Source: Bacteroides sp.
GTDB lineage: Bacteria; Bacteroidota; Bacteroidia; Bacteroidales; Bacteroidaceae
Direction of reading: 5' to 3'
Length of the DNA stretch: 64,000 nucleotides
Assembly (NCBI GenBank): GCA_023665805.1
Contig: JAMPDJ010000001.1
Coordinates: 186,001-250,000 of the forward strand
The translations under genes and the position numbers were made by a program. Within the stretch, counting starts at the first letter, position 1; each line of letters opens with the position of its first letter. Positions 28,049-37,040 of this stretch are shown piece after piece. Below the pieces are notes generated by a model, which saw only the letters and a list, made by a program, of their open reading frames with translations, made no database searches and was not told the DNA's origin.

Positions 28049-29464
28049 ATGTTGTTCAACTCGATGTCCTTTTATGCCGTCTTCATCGTCTTTTTGATGA
28101 TATATGCTTTACTGTACAAGACCAGCAGAACGTTGATGATGCTATATGTCACTCTGTTCTCCTTGTACTTCTTTACGCGCATGAATCCGGCTGAGGCCAT
28201 GTTGCTGCCCTTGACGGCTCTGCTCAGCTGGAGTATGGTACGCAGGATGAACGAATGCAAAGGCATCCTGAGGCAGAGGTGGTTGTGCTTCATTGTGATA
28301 GTGGACCTGTTGCCGTTGTTGTATTTCAAGTATGCGCATTTGGGTTTAGACTTGTTGGGCAGATTGTTGAGGGATAATTGTCCCTTGGCCGACGTAGTAT
28401 TGCCTGTCGGCATATCATTTTACACGTTCCAGGCCATCAGCCATGCCGTGGATGTATATAGGCGCAGACTGAGGTTGAAGATGGATTTTCTGGAGTATCT
28501 CTTTTACTTGAGTTTCTTTCCACTTTTACTTGCCGGACCAATAACCAGGGCAGGGAACATGCTAAAGCAGATGCGCGAACATGCTCCAATAGATGCTCGT
28601 CTACTGTATACCGGTTTGTGGTTGGTGATGATTGGGGTGTTGAAGAAATGTGTAGTGGCTGATTATGTTGCCCAGTTCAATAATTGGGCCTTTGAAGAGC
28701 CGGCATTGTACAATGGTGTGGAACTGTTGATGGCCGCGTTGGGCTTTAGCGTACAAATCTATTGCGATTTTTCGGGATATAGCGACATGAGCATAGGCAT
28801 AGCTGCTATGATGGGATTCCGTCTCCGCGAGAATTTCAATCTGCCATATCAGTCCCTTAACATTTCCGAATTTTGGCGTCGGTGGCACATTTCCTTGTCC
28901 ACATGGTTCAGGGACTATGTCTATATCCCGTTGGGTGGCAATAGAGTGGGGCGTGCCCGTATGTACTTCAATAACTTCCTGACAATGTTTGTGGCAGGCC
29001 TGTGGCATGGCAGCACCATGATGTTTGCATTGTGGGGCGTGCTGCATGGCCTGGCCTTGGTGGTTCATAAGATGTGTAGACACTTGTTTCTTGACCGTTT
29101 GCCGGCACATAGACTATGGATTAAAGTGCCTTCATGGTTGTTGTTTCAGAGTTTTCTGTTGCTTACGTGGGTATTCTTTCGCTCGGTCGATATAGCAACT
29201 GCCATGCTGTTTTTCCGGCGTGTATTCACCGAGTTTGATGTGGAGTGCATACCTGCCTTTCTGTCGCAACGTCCGTTGTGGGTGATAATGGTCTTTGTTG
29301 CAATGCTGGCTCATGGCATACGCGAAAGGTGGTTTTATCGTTTGCAGGAATACTTCATCATACTGCCATGGTGGTGCAAGTCATTGCTTTTCTTGGTGGT
29401 GTTGCAGTTGGCAATAGAGTTTGGCAATAGTGAAGTGCAGCCGTTCCTTTATTATAAGTTTTGA
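28049..29464 (+). CDS. MBOAT-family membrane O-acyltransferase (AlgI/DltB-like)
   Basis: A 471-aa inner-membrane protein with about 10-12 membrane segments. Family signatures are FWRRWHISLSTWFRDYVYIP, NNFLTMFVAGLWHGSTMMF (the WHG histidine is the catalytic residue) and FSGYSDMSIG. Such proteins shuttle acyl groups from a cytosolic donor across the membrane to an SGNH partner, here presumably the gene 16 bp upstream. The operon appears to be just these two genes. 29465-29676, downstream, contains nothing I recognise. Confidence 0.93.
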   Translation: MLFNSMSFYAVFIVFLMIYALLYKTSRTLMMLYVTLFSLYFFTRMNPAEAMLLPLTALLSWSMVRRMNECKGILRQRWLCFIVIVDLLPLLYFKYAHLGLDLLGRLLRDNCPLADVVLPVGISFYTFQAISHAVDVYRRRLRLKMDFLEYLFYLSFFPLLLAGPITRAGNMLKQMREHAPIDARLLYTGLWLVMIGVLKKCVVADYVAQFNNWAFEEPALYNGVELLMAALGFSVQIYCDFSGYSDMSIGIAAMMGFRLRENFNLPYQSLNISEFWRRWHISLSTWFRDYVYIPLGGNRVGRARMYFNNFLTMFVAGLWHGSTMMFALWGVLHGLALVVHKMCRHLFLDRLPAHRLWIKVPSWLLFQSFLLLTWVFFRSVDIATAMLFFRRVFTEFDVECIPAFLSQRPLWVIMVFVAMLAHGIRERWFYRLQEYFIILPWWCKSLLFLVVLQLAIEFGNSEVQPFLYYKF

Positions 29465-29676
29465 CATGGGGATGGTCTTATTATGTGGTTTAGGCCTTGG
29501 AAAGGAAGCCTGATGCTTCAAACATTGGAAACTAAAAGCGTATTCAGACCACATGACACAGTTGCCTATTGACTCCAACGAGGCAAACGTTTGCATTGGA
29601 TATTGCGAACTGCTGCTTTGCAGATATTATGCCGATATGAGATACTGTTGCCACCCTCCTATGGTGGCGTGATGCT

Positions 29677-30726
29677 TTATCTTGCAGACTGCACGCGTAT
29701 GCTGTCGGCTCTCATGATGCTGTCCTGCTGCATCGCAAGTTCCCGTGCTGCCATATGTCCAAGTGCGTATACTTCCCTTGTGCCGGAAGACCGTAAGTGT
29801 CCGGGGCCAAGCAGGCTTCGGTAGGCATTGGGGATGTTGTGCGTACCTATGGATATGTCCATGTTGACGGGACGCCCGTCATCTGTTAGACGGTGTTCGA
29901 AGAGCCATTCATACGCCTCTTCCATATAAAATATGCGTGCCGGGCGTCCGTGGTTGTAACCTTTTAGCCGGGTGTAGATGAGACGCTGTGGTTTGGTTCC
30001 TCGTTTCATTGCAGCCACCACGCGGTCGCTGCAGTTGATGGGCACTGCCTCGTCGGCTGTGCCGTGAAGTATCCACAGTGGCAACTCGCGAAGGTTTGTG
30101 ATGTTCTTGCTTGTGGCGCCACCGCAAATTGCCATGGCTGCAGCTATGCGATGCGGATAGGCTGCCGAGAAATCCAGTGTACCATAACCGCCAAGGCTCA
30201 TGCCCAACACATACACTCGTGTGGTGTCTACATTCGGATGTGTACGGGAAGCCCATTCCACCAGGCTGATTAACTTGTCGGGGTTCCATGCGCCACCGGG
30301 ATTTTGCGGAGCCAGTATATAGGCATCCAATTGCAGGCCACGATCCATGGCATCCAATGTGCCGTATCGCAGGACTTTCCTTATGTCGGTGCCGCAAAGG
30401 CTTGCTCCATGCAGAAACACTATCAGCGGCTTTAGCTCCTGTTGCTCCGTATTGTCATTGTCTCCTTCCGTCCTGTGCCACCAATGATATGTCTTGGCCG
30501 GATGGTAGAACTCATCCATTTGCATGCGCCATTGCAAATCCTTGTCATCCGGACGCATAGGTACAAGTTGCTCCGTAGGTTTTTCCGGGGAATAGAACCA
30601 GAAATTGTATCCTCCCTCGGCCTTGTTTCTGTATGATATCAATTGTTGTGCGGAAACTTCCATGCAGCTTGCTATGAGCAGACACAATGCGAGGCAGATG
30701 TTTTTCATGTTTATTATATTGTTCAT
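29677..30726 (-). CDS. Exported alpha/beta hydrolase (esterase/PHB-depolymerase-like)
   Basis: A 349-aa serine hydrolase. A signal peptide is evident (KNICLALCLLIASCMEVSAQ); the LIASC stretch could be a lipobox. The nucleophile elbow is GMSLGGYGT, the acid lies in HGTADEAVP, and the histidine in YNHGRP. FLHGASLCGTD supplies the oxyanion region. It resembles predicted esterases and xylan/feruloyl-type peptidase S9-like hydrolases. The second Met (30708) is an equally good start. It follows the PepSY gene by 78 bp on the same strand, so co-transcription is possible. Whether it hydrolyses a siderophore or a plant/host ester cannot be told. Confidence 0.8.
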   Translation of the reverse strand: MNNIINMKNICLALCLLIASCMEVSAQQLISYRNKAEGGYNFWFYSPEKPTEQLVPMRPDDKDLQWRMQMDEFYHPAKTYHWWHRTEGDNDNTEQQELKPLIVFLHGASLCGTDIRKVLRYGTLDAMDRGLQLDAYILAPQNPGGAWNPDKLISLVEWASRTHPNVDTTRVYVLGMSLGGYGTLDFSAAYPHRIAAAMAICGGATSKNITNLRELPLWILHGTADEAVPINCSDRVVAAMKRGTKPQRLIYTRLKGYNHGRPARIFYMEEAYEWLFEHRLTDDGRPVNMDISIGTHNIPNAYRSLLGPGHLRSSGTREVYALGHMAARELAMQQDSIMRADSIRVQSAR

Positions 30727-30804
30727 GTTTTCGGCTGTTGCACATATTATATAACGTGGAAACTATTGAGCATATTGTCCGCACATGGCATATTTGGAGG
30801 CTTT

Positions 30805-32286
30805 TCATTTTGGTTTGCGCAACTTCCAACCACTCCACAGGCACCATATTGCACCAATGCCAACGAAAAAGACAAACACGTAAGTGGCTGCGGAACCCAT
30901 GTATATTCGGCCGCTATGTATTTCCAAAGCTAAGTTCCATAAAGACATTGGCAGTGTATCGAACTCGGTCGGTTGCAATATGGCATCTGTCCCCTTGCCG
31001 TAGTCAGCAACAATGGCATTGTCGCCCAGATCCTTGCTGTATCCCGATATGCTCTGTTTGCCGAATGCAGACCGAGGCATGCTTGTTGTTGGTTCGTTGT
31101 TGAAGTAATCCGTGATTGTCTGTTGTTGTCTGTCCCATATATACATTCCACTGAAAGAACCGCAAAGCCACTTCCCGCACGCGTCATGTTCGAGTACATT
31201 CAGTCCCATGACGCTGACTGGTGGTGCTTGGTCTATCCTTGCAGGTGTTTGGTCTAATGTTTTTAATGAGAAAAAGCCTTCGGAAGTTGAAAGCAGCCAA
31301 TCTTGACACTCATCGTCATACCGGAGAATGCGAAGCTTGTCATTCCATGAGTTGGAGTTGTCCAGAGCAGTTCCAGGAACGGCAGGAACCTTTGTCAATG
31401 CCAGGGGAATCATTACCGGTGGACGCAGACACCATCCTGTTAAGGTGATGAAAACAGTCAGTAAGATGGTGCTCCTCCCTATTTTGTCATGCCACAATAA
31501 GGACATTCGCGCCATTTGCACGGCTTTGCCTGCATTGTTTCCTTTCATACGTTTTCTGCGGGCATATTTTGGCAACAGCCAAAACATCAGCCCGGTGACA
31601 CATAGCAGGAGCAATATGACAGCTATCGCATCTACAATGATTTTTCCAGGCATTCCGAACAGTTCGCCACTATGTAGCATCCATACGGTACGGAACAACG
31701 ACACCTCTCCGCCATAACCTTCCGGCTGTTTCAACTGTATCTTCTTGAAATCCGTGTATGGTGCTACTGACATATATATATACGAACGGCCGACAACAAT
31801 CAGCGTGTCATTTATGCAAACAGCATCTGTCAATAGTTCCCCATTGTCCTTGGGAAGAAATACAGACTGCCATCCTTCGGCATCACTTGCATGCCGATAC
31901 AGTCCGAATATGGAAACGGCATACAGACTATTGTCTGCTGTTTGTACAATGTTTTTTATCTGTCGATAATCAGCACCGCCTGGCAACCCCGCGTTGAAAT
32001 CTGAGAATAAGGATGCCTGATTGTCTGTTTTCCAAATGCCGCCTGTTCCATACACCAGCACACATGTGGTGGAATCTTCATCTCTACATGGAGTAGTACC
32101 GCGCAACAGACCGCCGTTCCATGAAGTATAGCGATACCGTCCCGGCAGCCATTCGCGTCCTATACTTATGCCCGATACAAGCGTCCTGTGGTTCAGTATA
32201 ATGCCGGACAGGCAGAACATTATCAAGAAAAAGCAGAATATGATTCCGAACCATTTGTGATGCTTTCTCCAGGTTGTCTTTTTCAT
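30805..32286 (-). CDS. PepSY-associated membrane protein
   Basis: A 493-aa inner-membrane protein. The start HKWFGIIFCFFLIMFCLSG is the PepSY_TM hallmark. Further membrane segments lie near 215-237 (IIVDAIAVILLLLCVTGLMF), 270-290 and 465-485 (VFVFFVGIGAIWCLWSGW). Two periplasmic domains lie between them. Proteins of this type are commonly found with iron/siderophore uptake and may reduce ferric complexes. It lies 32 bp after the unknown membrane protein gene, and near the FecCD importer, which supports an iron role. Confidence 0.82.
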   Translation of the reverse strand: MKKTTWRKHHKWFGIIFCFFLIMFCLSGIILNHRTLVSGISIGREWLPGRYRYTSWNGGLLRGTTPCRDEDSTTCVLVYGTGGIWKTDNQASLFSDFNAGLPGGADYRQIKNIVQTADNSLYAVSIFGLYRHASDAEGWQSVFLPKDNGELLTDAVCINDTLIVVGRSYIYMSVAPYTDFKKIQLKQPEGYGGEVSLFRTVWMLHSGELFGMPGKIIVDAIAVILLLLCVTGLMFWLLPKYARRKRMKGNNAGKAVQMARMSLLWHDKIGRSTILLTVFITLTGWCLRPPVMIPLALTKVPAVPGTALDNSNSWNDKLRILRYDDECQDWLLSTSEGFFSLKTLDQTPARIDQAPPVSVMGLNVLEHDACGKWLCGSFSGMYIWDRQQQTITDYFNNEPTTSMPRSAFGKQSISGYSKDLGDNAIVADYGKGTDAILQPTEFDTLPMSLWNLALEIHSGRIYMGSAATYVFVFFVGIGAIWCLWSGWKLRKPK

Positions 32287-32318
32287 ATATTCATAATTCC
32301 CCGTCTTACTTCTTTATG

Positions 32319-33224
32319 TCATGCATTTTTCTTCCTGGACCCTGTATACCACATATAGATTGCCAGGAACAGGAACGCAGCAAGGATGAGAGACATCTCA
32401 ACCTTATGTTCCATCGGGGCAATCCATATCTCGCTGAAGAAATCCATTCGTCCCAGTATTTCCACGGGAGTCCAAAATACAATTACCGTGGCAATTGCCA
32501 TACGTATGTTGGCTCCCCATGAAGGTATGCGCAACTGCTTGGCAAAGATGAAGAATGCCCCTGTCAGACAACAAAGCCCAACCAGGAAAGTTACCGGATG
32601 ATGGTCTCCAAGGAATACATCATCATAGCAAAACATCAGTAACAGGTACGATGTCCATAGCATCATCATGAGTTCCATGAAAGTGACAATGCTGGTGTGA
32701 CGTGTCATCGGCCGGGCGGCAATCTCGGCCTTGTGTCCGCGGAAAAGGAGTTTTTGCCACCAATTTATGAAGTTGCAACCGTTGCGTGTGCAGAACAGGT
32801 ACATCAGCATAATCATCATCCAGAAGCCGAAAGATGCCGGCATTATGAGATATTCGGGACGTGTTGCCACTTCGCCCGTTATCGGGTCAAGCTGTGGCTG
32901 TGTGCCGAAGCGGTTTGCATAATACACGAACAGGAACTCGACCCAGCCTGTCCAGAACAGCAGTCCGCCGAAGAGTCCCCACAGCGTCTGCCGGGTGTCT
33001 CCTTTGGCAAATACTCCTGCCACGACCATTAACATGCCGACGGTTCCCATGGCAAATGTCGCGTAATGCAGCATCGTCTCTGGCAGGGCATGCTCCATGA
33101 TAATCATCATGGCATGTCCCAATGGCATTGTGAATAGAACCAAAAGGAAAGAGGCTGTAGCCTTCCACCAGTACTTTTTCCTTGCAACTTGTCGTGCATT
33201 GCTCAAATTGTTTGTATCAATCAT
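32319..33224 (-). CDS. Integral membrane protein of unknown function
   Basis: Not recognised. About 301 aa with roughly seven or eight membrane segments: FLLVLFTMPLGHAMMIIM, TFAMGTVGMLMVVAGVF, LWGLFGGLLFWTGWVEFLFV, FGFWMMIMLMYLF, FMELMMMLWTSYLLLMFCY, VTFLVGLCCLTGAFFIFA, MAIATVIVFWTPVEIL and LILAAFLFLAIYMWY. Several His, Trp and Met residues lie near membrane boundaries. ATG 33224 (MIDTNN) is preferred over 33233 because the predicted transcription start is about 33238. It heads a transcription unit with the PepSY gene, suggesting a shared, probably redox or metal-related, role. Confidence 0.75.
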   Translation of the reverse strand: MIDTNNLSNARQVARKKYWWKATASFLLVLFTMPLGHAMMIIMEHALPETMLHYATFAMGTVGMLMVVAGVFAKGDTRQTLWGLFGGLLFWTGWVEFLFVYYANRFGTQPQLDPITGEVATRPEYLIMPASFGFWMMIMLMYLFCTRNGCNFINWWQKLLFRGHKAEIAARPMTRHTSIVTFMELMMMLWTSYLLLMFCYDDVFLGDHHPVTFLVGLCCLTGAFFIFAKQLRIPSWGANIRMAIATVIVFWTPVEILGRMDFFSEIWIAPMEHKVEMSLILAAFLFLAIYMWYTGSRKKNA

Positions 33225-33244
33225 GTTAACCATAGTTTATGTGG

Positions 33245-33275
33245 CAAAGGTAATGTCTTTTGGACATTGTCACAA
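33245..33275 (-). promoter_or_regulatory. Promoter of the membrane protein-PepSY unit
   Basis: On the minus strand: TTG (33275-33273), a 20-nt spacer, TACCTTTG (33252-33245). It places the membrane protein, PepSY and perhaps hydrolase genes in a transcription unit separate from the ABC importer upstream. Confidence 0.68.
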
Positions 33276-33323
33276 TACCTAAAAATATGGATTTTGAGCG
33301 GGGAAGCCGGTGTTCAAACTGAA

Positions 33324-34085
33324 TCACAGGTTGTCGGTGATAAATGAATCGCAGAGTTTGTCTATTGCAAGGTCCGGAGTATGGAACAGACGTTGGATGT
33401 GTCCGCTTGCCAGCATTTCGGGAACTGGGAGATGATGCAGCATCCCATTGTCTACAAGGGCTATGGAGTCGCACATTCTAAGGGCCACATCAAGCTCATG
33501 TGTGGAGAACAATATACATTTCCCCTGTTTGTGTGCGAGCGACCGCAGGAGAGAGACCAGTTCGTAGCGGTTGGGCATGTCAAGAAACGAAGTGGGTTCG
33601 TCAAGCAGGATAATCGGCGTGTCCTGTGCCAGAGCACGGGCAATCATTATGCGCTGGCATTCACCGTCGCTCATGGTATCCATTGTCCTTCGGGCATAAC
33701 TTTCCATGCCTACCGAACGTATGGCCGCAGTTACTATCTCGCGATCAGCCTGTCGCATCCTGCCTATCCAGTCGGTGTACGGGGCACGGCCTATCGCCAC
33801 TACATCTTCACACACGAGATTGTGTATGCGCATGCGTTCCGTGTTCACAAAGGCAAGCTTCCTTGCCTGTTCCGGACGTGGCATGGTGGCAAGTAGTTTG
33901 CCGTCCAGCAGAATCTCGCCTGTATATCGTCTGTTCAGTCCTGCTATGGCACGGAGCATGGTGGATTTGCCTGTGCCGTTGCGCCCTATAAGTGCGGTAA
34001 GCTCTCCCTTGCTGAACGATGTGCTTGTCTTGTCGAACAGGATATGTGGACCGTAGCCTATGGAAAAATTCTGTAGTCGTATCAT
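33324..34085 (-). CDS. ABC importer ATPase, iron-complex/cobalamin type (FecE/BtuD-like)
   Basis: A 253-aa ATP-binding subunit. Walker A is GRNGTGKST, the Q-loop region FVNTERMR, signature SDGECQRIMIARAL (the usual LSGGQ is replaced by MSDGE, as often in this subfamily), Walker B IILLDEPTS, and the switch His in FSTHELDVAL. The start overlaps the permease stop by 4 bp (ATGA), so the two are translationally coupled. Together with the SBP and permease it imports ferric siderophore, heme or cobalamin; the family does not separate these. Confidence 0.92.
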   Translation of the reverse strand: MIRLQNFSIGYGPHILFDKTSTSFSKGELTALIGRNGTGKSTMLRAIAGLNRRYTGEILLDGKLLATMPRPEQARKLAFVNTERMRIHNLVCEDVVAIGRAPYTDWIGRMRQADREIVTAAIRSVGMESYARRTMDTMSDGECQRIMIARALAQDTPIILLDEPTSFLDMPNRYELVSLLRSLAHKQGKCILFSTHELDVALRMCDSIALVDNGMLHHLPVPEMLASGHIQRLFHTPDLAIDKLCDSFITDNL

Positions 34086-35083
34086 GCCGTAACGGATTTG
34101 TTGCTAAGCACCACCCACACCACCACTGGTATTCCAAGCAACGCGGTGATGGCATTTACGGGCAGGGTGAACAGTTTGGAGACAAGGTCGCACAGCAGCA
34201 ATACCGAGGCACCCGTCAATATCGTTCCGGGAATAAGTACGCGATGGTCGCTGTTGTCGAACAGCATGCGTGTGACATGCGGCATGGCAAGTCCTATGAA
34301 TCCTATCGGGCCGCAGAATGCGGTGACGGTTCCTGCAAGCAAGGTGGTGGAAAGGAAAAGCAGTCCGCGTGAACTACGCAGGTTCAGCCCCATGGTCACG
34401 GCATACTCCTCGCCGAAGAGCAACAGGTTCAGGGGTTTGATGGCAATTACGGCAAGAAGCAATCCGGCAGCAATGGCAGGAACAAGGATATGGAGCTGCG
34501 AGTGTGTCACGTCGCCAAGCGAGCCCATTGTCCATATCACGAAAGCCTTCAGCGATTCCTCGTTGCTGAGATATTGCAATATCTGTACTATTGCCCCAAC
34601 GCCCGACGAGAACATCATGCCGAGTATAAGTATTACCATGATGTCCTTGATACGGTGTCCCACGGCTGCGATAATAACCAGTACTGAAGCTGCTCCGGTC
34701 CATGCCGCCCCGGCTATGCCGAGCGAGGCGAAGGTGGCCGGCAGTCCGAACAGTGGTGCGCCGAGAATGAATAACGCCACACCGAGGCTTGCGCCAGAGC
34801 TTATGCCAAGGACGTATGGTCCTGCAAGCGGATTGCGGAAAAGGGTTTGCATCTGCAGCCCGCTTACCGAGAGAGCTGCTCCTGCCAGCAGAGCCACTAT
34901 CGCCTTTACGAGACGGATGCTGATGATGATTTTTGCCGTACCCGGCGGACATTCACCGCCAGTCAGGGCGTTCCACACGTCACGTAACGGCACGGATACA
35001 GCTCCCACCGCCAGGTCCAGCACGAACAATGCTATCACGAGGATAGCCAGTATGGCAAACATGATGGATGTGCGTGAATGCAT
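34082..35083 (-). CDS. FecCD-family ABC permease
   Basis: A 333-aa inner-membrane permease with about ten membrane segments, typical of BtuC/FecD/FhuB. Family motifs are NPLAGPYVLGISSGASLG, GSLGDVTHSQL (MGS-type loop), GPIGFIGLAMPHVTRM, the cytoplasmic coupling region, and PGTILTGASVLLLCDLVSK. It dimerises and pairs with the ATPase encoded immediately downstream. The SBP gene ends 25 bp upstream. Confidence 0.94.
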   Translation of the reverse strand: MHSRTSIMFAILAILVIALFVLDLAVGAVSVPLRDVWNALTGGECPPGTAKIIISIRLVKAIVALLAGAALSVSGLQMQTLFRNPLAGPYVLGISSGASLGVALFILGAPLFGLPATFASLGIAGAAWTGAASVLVIIAAVGHRIKDIMVILILGMMFSSGVGAIVQILQYLSNEESLKAFVIWTMGSLGDVTHSQLHILVPAIAAGLLLAVIAIKPLNLLLFGEEYAVTMGLNLRSSRGLLFLSTTLLAGTVTAFCGPIGFIGLAMPHVTRMLFDNSDHRVLIPGTILTGASVLLLCDLVSKLFTLPVNAITALLGIPVVVWVVLSNKSVTA

Positions 35084-35108
35084 CTTGAGTCTGTTTTGCG
35101 CGACCGGC

Positions 35109-36257
35109 TTATTTCAGTTGCTTGTAATACACAAAATCCTCTTCTACCAGTTCGGGATGGAATATCTTCACAAGGTCGCGCAGCAGTATGTCGGGATACA
35201 CTATGGCCGATTCATAGTAGTCATTGCCACCGGCGGCATTGGTGCGGAGATTGTTATTGTAGACATGTCCGTTACGGAAACAACGCGTGTCGGTAAATCT
35301 GGGACATGATGCTCCGAGGTCGTCAAGGGAATTGGCTCTGCCCACATTGAGCCACATGTCCGCCTGTGAGGTCAGCATATACGCCTCCTCCATGTCAATG
35401 GGCATGGACTTGTTTCCCGTATTCTTCTGATATATGTAGCTGCCTCCGGCATCTGTTATAAGTTGCACGGCATAGTTCCCCACGGATGGCATGAACCATG
35501 AATCGCCGTATGGTGTATTGAGCATGACCGAAGGAGCGTCAAGGACGTTGTCGGCCACCTTCTGTTTGAGGGCATTGTATCTTACCGGTATTTCGGCAAA
35601 AGCCTTTTCTCCGTCCTCGCGCCTGCCTGCCACTTCTGAGACTGCCACCATCCATTCCGCCTTGCCGAGAGGCGATTCCTCGAGATAGTCTCCTATATAG
35701 ATGTAAGGTATGCCCAGCTCCGTCAGTTTCCTTTCCATGGAACTTGCTCCGTTCACTCCGTATAGCAACACTATGTCAGGCTCCTGTGCCAGAAGCAGTT
35801 CATAGTTGATGTTACCCTCGTAACCCACGTCTCCCACGTTGTCACGTCTTGCCTGTATGTTAGGGTTCGATATGTGGTCAAGCCCCGATACCCCTACCAC
35901 CATGTCGGTGGCGTCCACCGCATCAAGCATGGCCACGTGTGTCGAGGACATGGCCACTATACGCCTGGCATCCCCATTGAGTACCTGACCGTCAAATCCT
36001 TCAGGAACCACTTCTCCGTTGCGTGCTATGAACAGCTGTGTGGTTATGCTGTCGGCACCCTGCCAAGGATTGGACACAGTAATCAAAGTGCTTGTTCGTC
36101 CGTCCGCACCTTTGATGTCGAACCCCGATGCATATTCCGGGGCGTATAACGTCAGGTCGAAGTCTTCGATTCTTGAAGTCCTGTCGCTGTTGCATGACAC
36201 CAACAGTAGAATGAACAGATATAAGCTCGTACTTGCAATGGATTTCAATGTTTTCAT
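35109..36257 (-). CDS. Periplasmic iron-complex/cobalamin-binding lipoprotein
   Basis: A 382-aa substrate-binding protein. Residues 1-22 are a lipoprotein signal (LFILLLVSC; lipidation on Cys22). The PeripBP/FecB fold is shown by RRIVAMSSTHVAMLDAVDAT, GVSGLDHISNP, YELLLAQEPDIVLLYG and GIPYIYIGDYLEESPLGKAEW. It begins an SBP-permease-ATPase operon. A possible -7 TATTTTTG lies on its strand at 36305-36298, with a weak CTG at -33. No TonB-dependent receptor lies nearby, so the outer-membrane partner must be elsewhere. Confidence 0.9.
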   Translation of the reverse strand: MKTLKSIASTSLYLFILLLVSCNSDRTSRIEDFDLTLYAPEYASGFDIKGADGRTSTLITVSNPWQGADSITTQLFIARNGEVVPEGFDGQVLNGDARRIVAMSSTHVAMLDAVDATDMVVGVSGLDHISNPNIQARRDNVGDVGYEGNINYELLLAQEPDIVLLYGVNGASSMERKLTELGIPYIYIGDYLEESPLGKAEWMVAVSEVAGRREDGEKAFAEIPVRYNALKQKVADNVLDAPSVMLNTPYGDSWFMPSVGNYAVQLITDAGGSYIYQKNTGNKSMPIDMEEAYMLTSQADMWLNVGRANSLDDLGASCPRFTDTRCFRNGHVYNNNLRTNAAGGNDYYESAIVYPDILLRDLVKIFHPELVEEDFVYYKQLK

Positions 36258-36503
36258 CGTAAATAAGTTTTTGAGACACCTCTACGCTTAATCAAGACAA
36301 AAATACAAAAAAAATGCCAAATAATCAGGAGAAACAGACGTTGTTTATTCGCGATATCAGGTAAAATTTCATTTGTTATGCTGGGCGAACATGATACTTT
36401 CGTTGCGCAATACTGATTTTTATCCGCAATTGGTTATTTGACTCCAAATCCATTTCGTCTTTTTATCAATGACCATGTCTTGTGTGAATAGGGTATACTA
36501 TCT

Positions 36504-36529
36504 CCGTATTGTCGGTACCCCGACAATAC
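36504..36529. repeat. Short repeat C, site 2 (palindromic form)
   Basis: CCGTATTGTCGG at 36504-36515 continues as a perfect 10-bp palindrome: GTATTGTCGG, TACC, CCGACAATAC (36506-36529). A further CCCGACAATACTATTGTC follows at about 36566-36583. Same family as 6404 and 18518. Confidence 0.65.
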
Positions 36530-36736
36530 TATGAACGTGCCCTTGACAATAACATGATCACCATCCCGACAATACTATTGTCCCAACGGGCCTCGGTAAT
36601 GGTTTTGCATATGTCTAACGTTTTCAGTTATAAATTATCTCCTTTCTTGATGTGTTTGCCCGGCTAATGATGCCATATTTGCCAGTTTCGGGATATCCTT
36701 ATTGCAATGCTAAGCTACAATTGTTGCTCTCGTTTT

Positions 36737-36937
36737 TAACCCGAATCGGTCATTGGATTTCCAATCCGTTTTGCCTTTATGTTCGTTCGTATTGCAACCG
36801 TTTTGTTGAAGTCATAGCGAGCTATGGCAAGACCAAACGGGAAGCAAGACGGCGAAGAGAAGGGCAAAAATGGAGGAAAAGGCAATATAAATCAGATAAT
36901 TTATACAAATTGACGTTCTAATGACCGATTTGGGTTT
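36737..36937. repeat. MITE-like repeat B, copy 1
   Basis: About 200 bp bounded by near-perfect inverted ends: AACCCGAATCGGTCATTGGA on the left, and on the right the complement of AACCCAAATCGGTCATTAGA (18 of 20 match). The centre has a palindrome CATAGCGAGCTATG flanked by CCGTTTTGTT and GACCAAACGG arms. The same sequence in opposite orientation lies at 41541-41738. It codes for nothing evident. The remainder of 36258-37040 is the C repeats and the ppdK terminator. Confidence 0.88.
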
Positions 36938-36971
36938 AATATCAATTCAAAAGGCTCTACATAAAACAATT

Positions 36972-37010
36972 TAGGCTGTAACGCCTGATTTCTCAAAGCG
37001 TTACAGCCTA
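36972..37010 (-). terminator. ppdK terminator hairpin
   Basis: TAGGCTGTAACGC (36972-36984) and GCGTTACAGCCTA (36998-37010) are exact 13-bp complements. It begins 30 bp after the ppdK stop on the minus strand; a few T residues follow (AAATTGTTTTATG). Confidence 0.75.
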
Positions 37011-37040
37011 ATACTGTCGAATTATGCCAATAGCTTATTT

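Noticed and set aside
34370..34960. Second plus/minus frames inside the permease with several hundred bases open
   Set aside because: GC-rich permease codons leave off-frame stops rare; no family features.
34098..35309. A 403-codon open frame on the plus strand
   Set aside because: It is antisense to the FecCD permease and SBP; low-complexity composition matches a shadow of membrane-protein codons.
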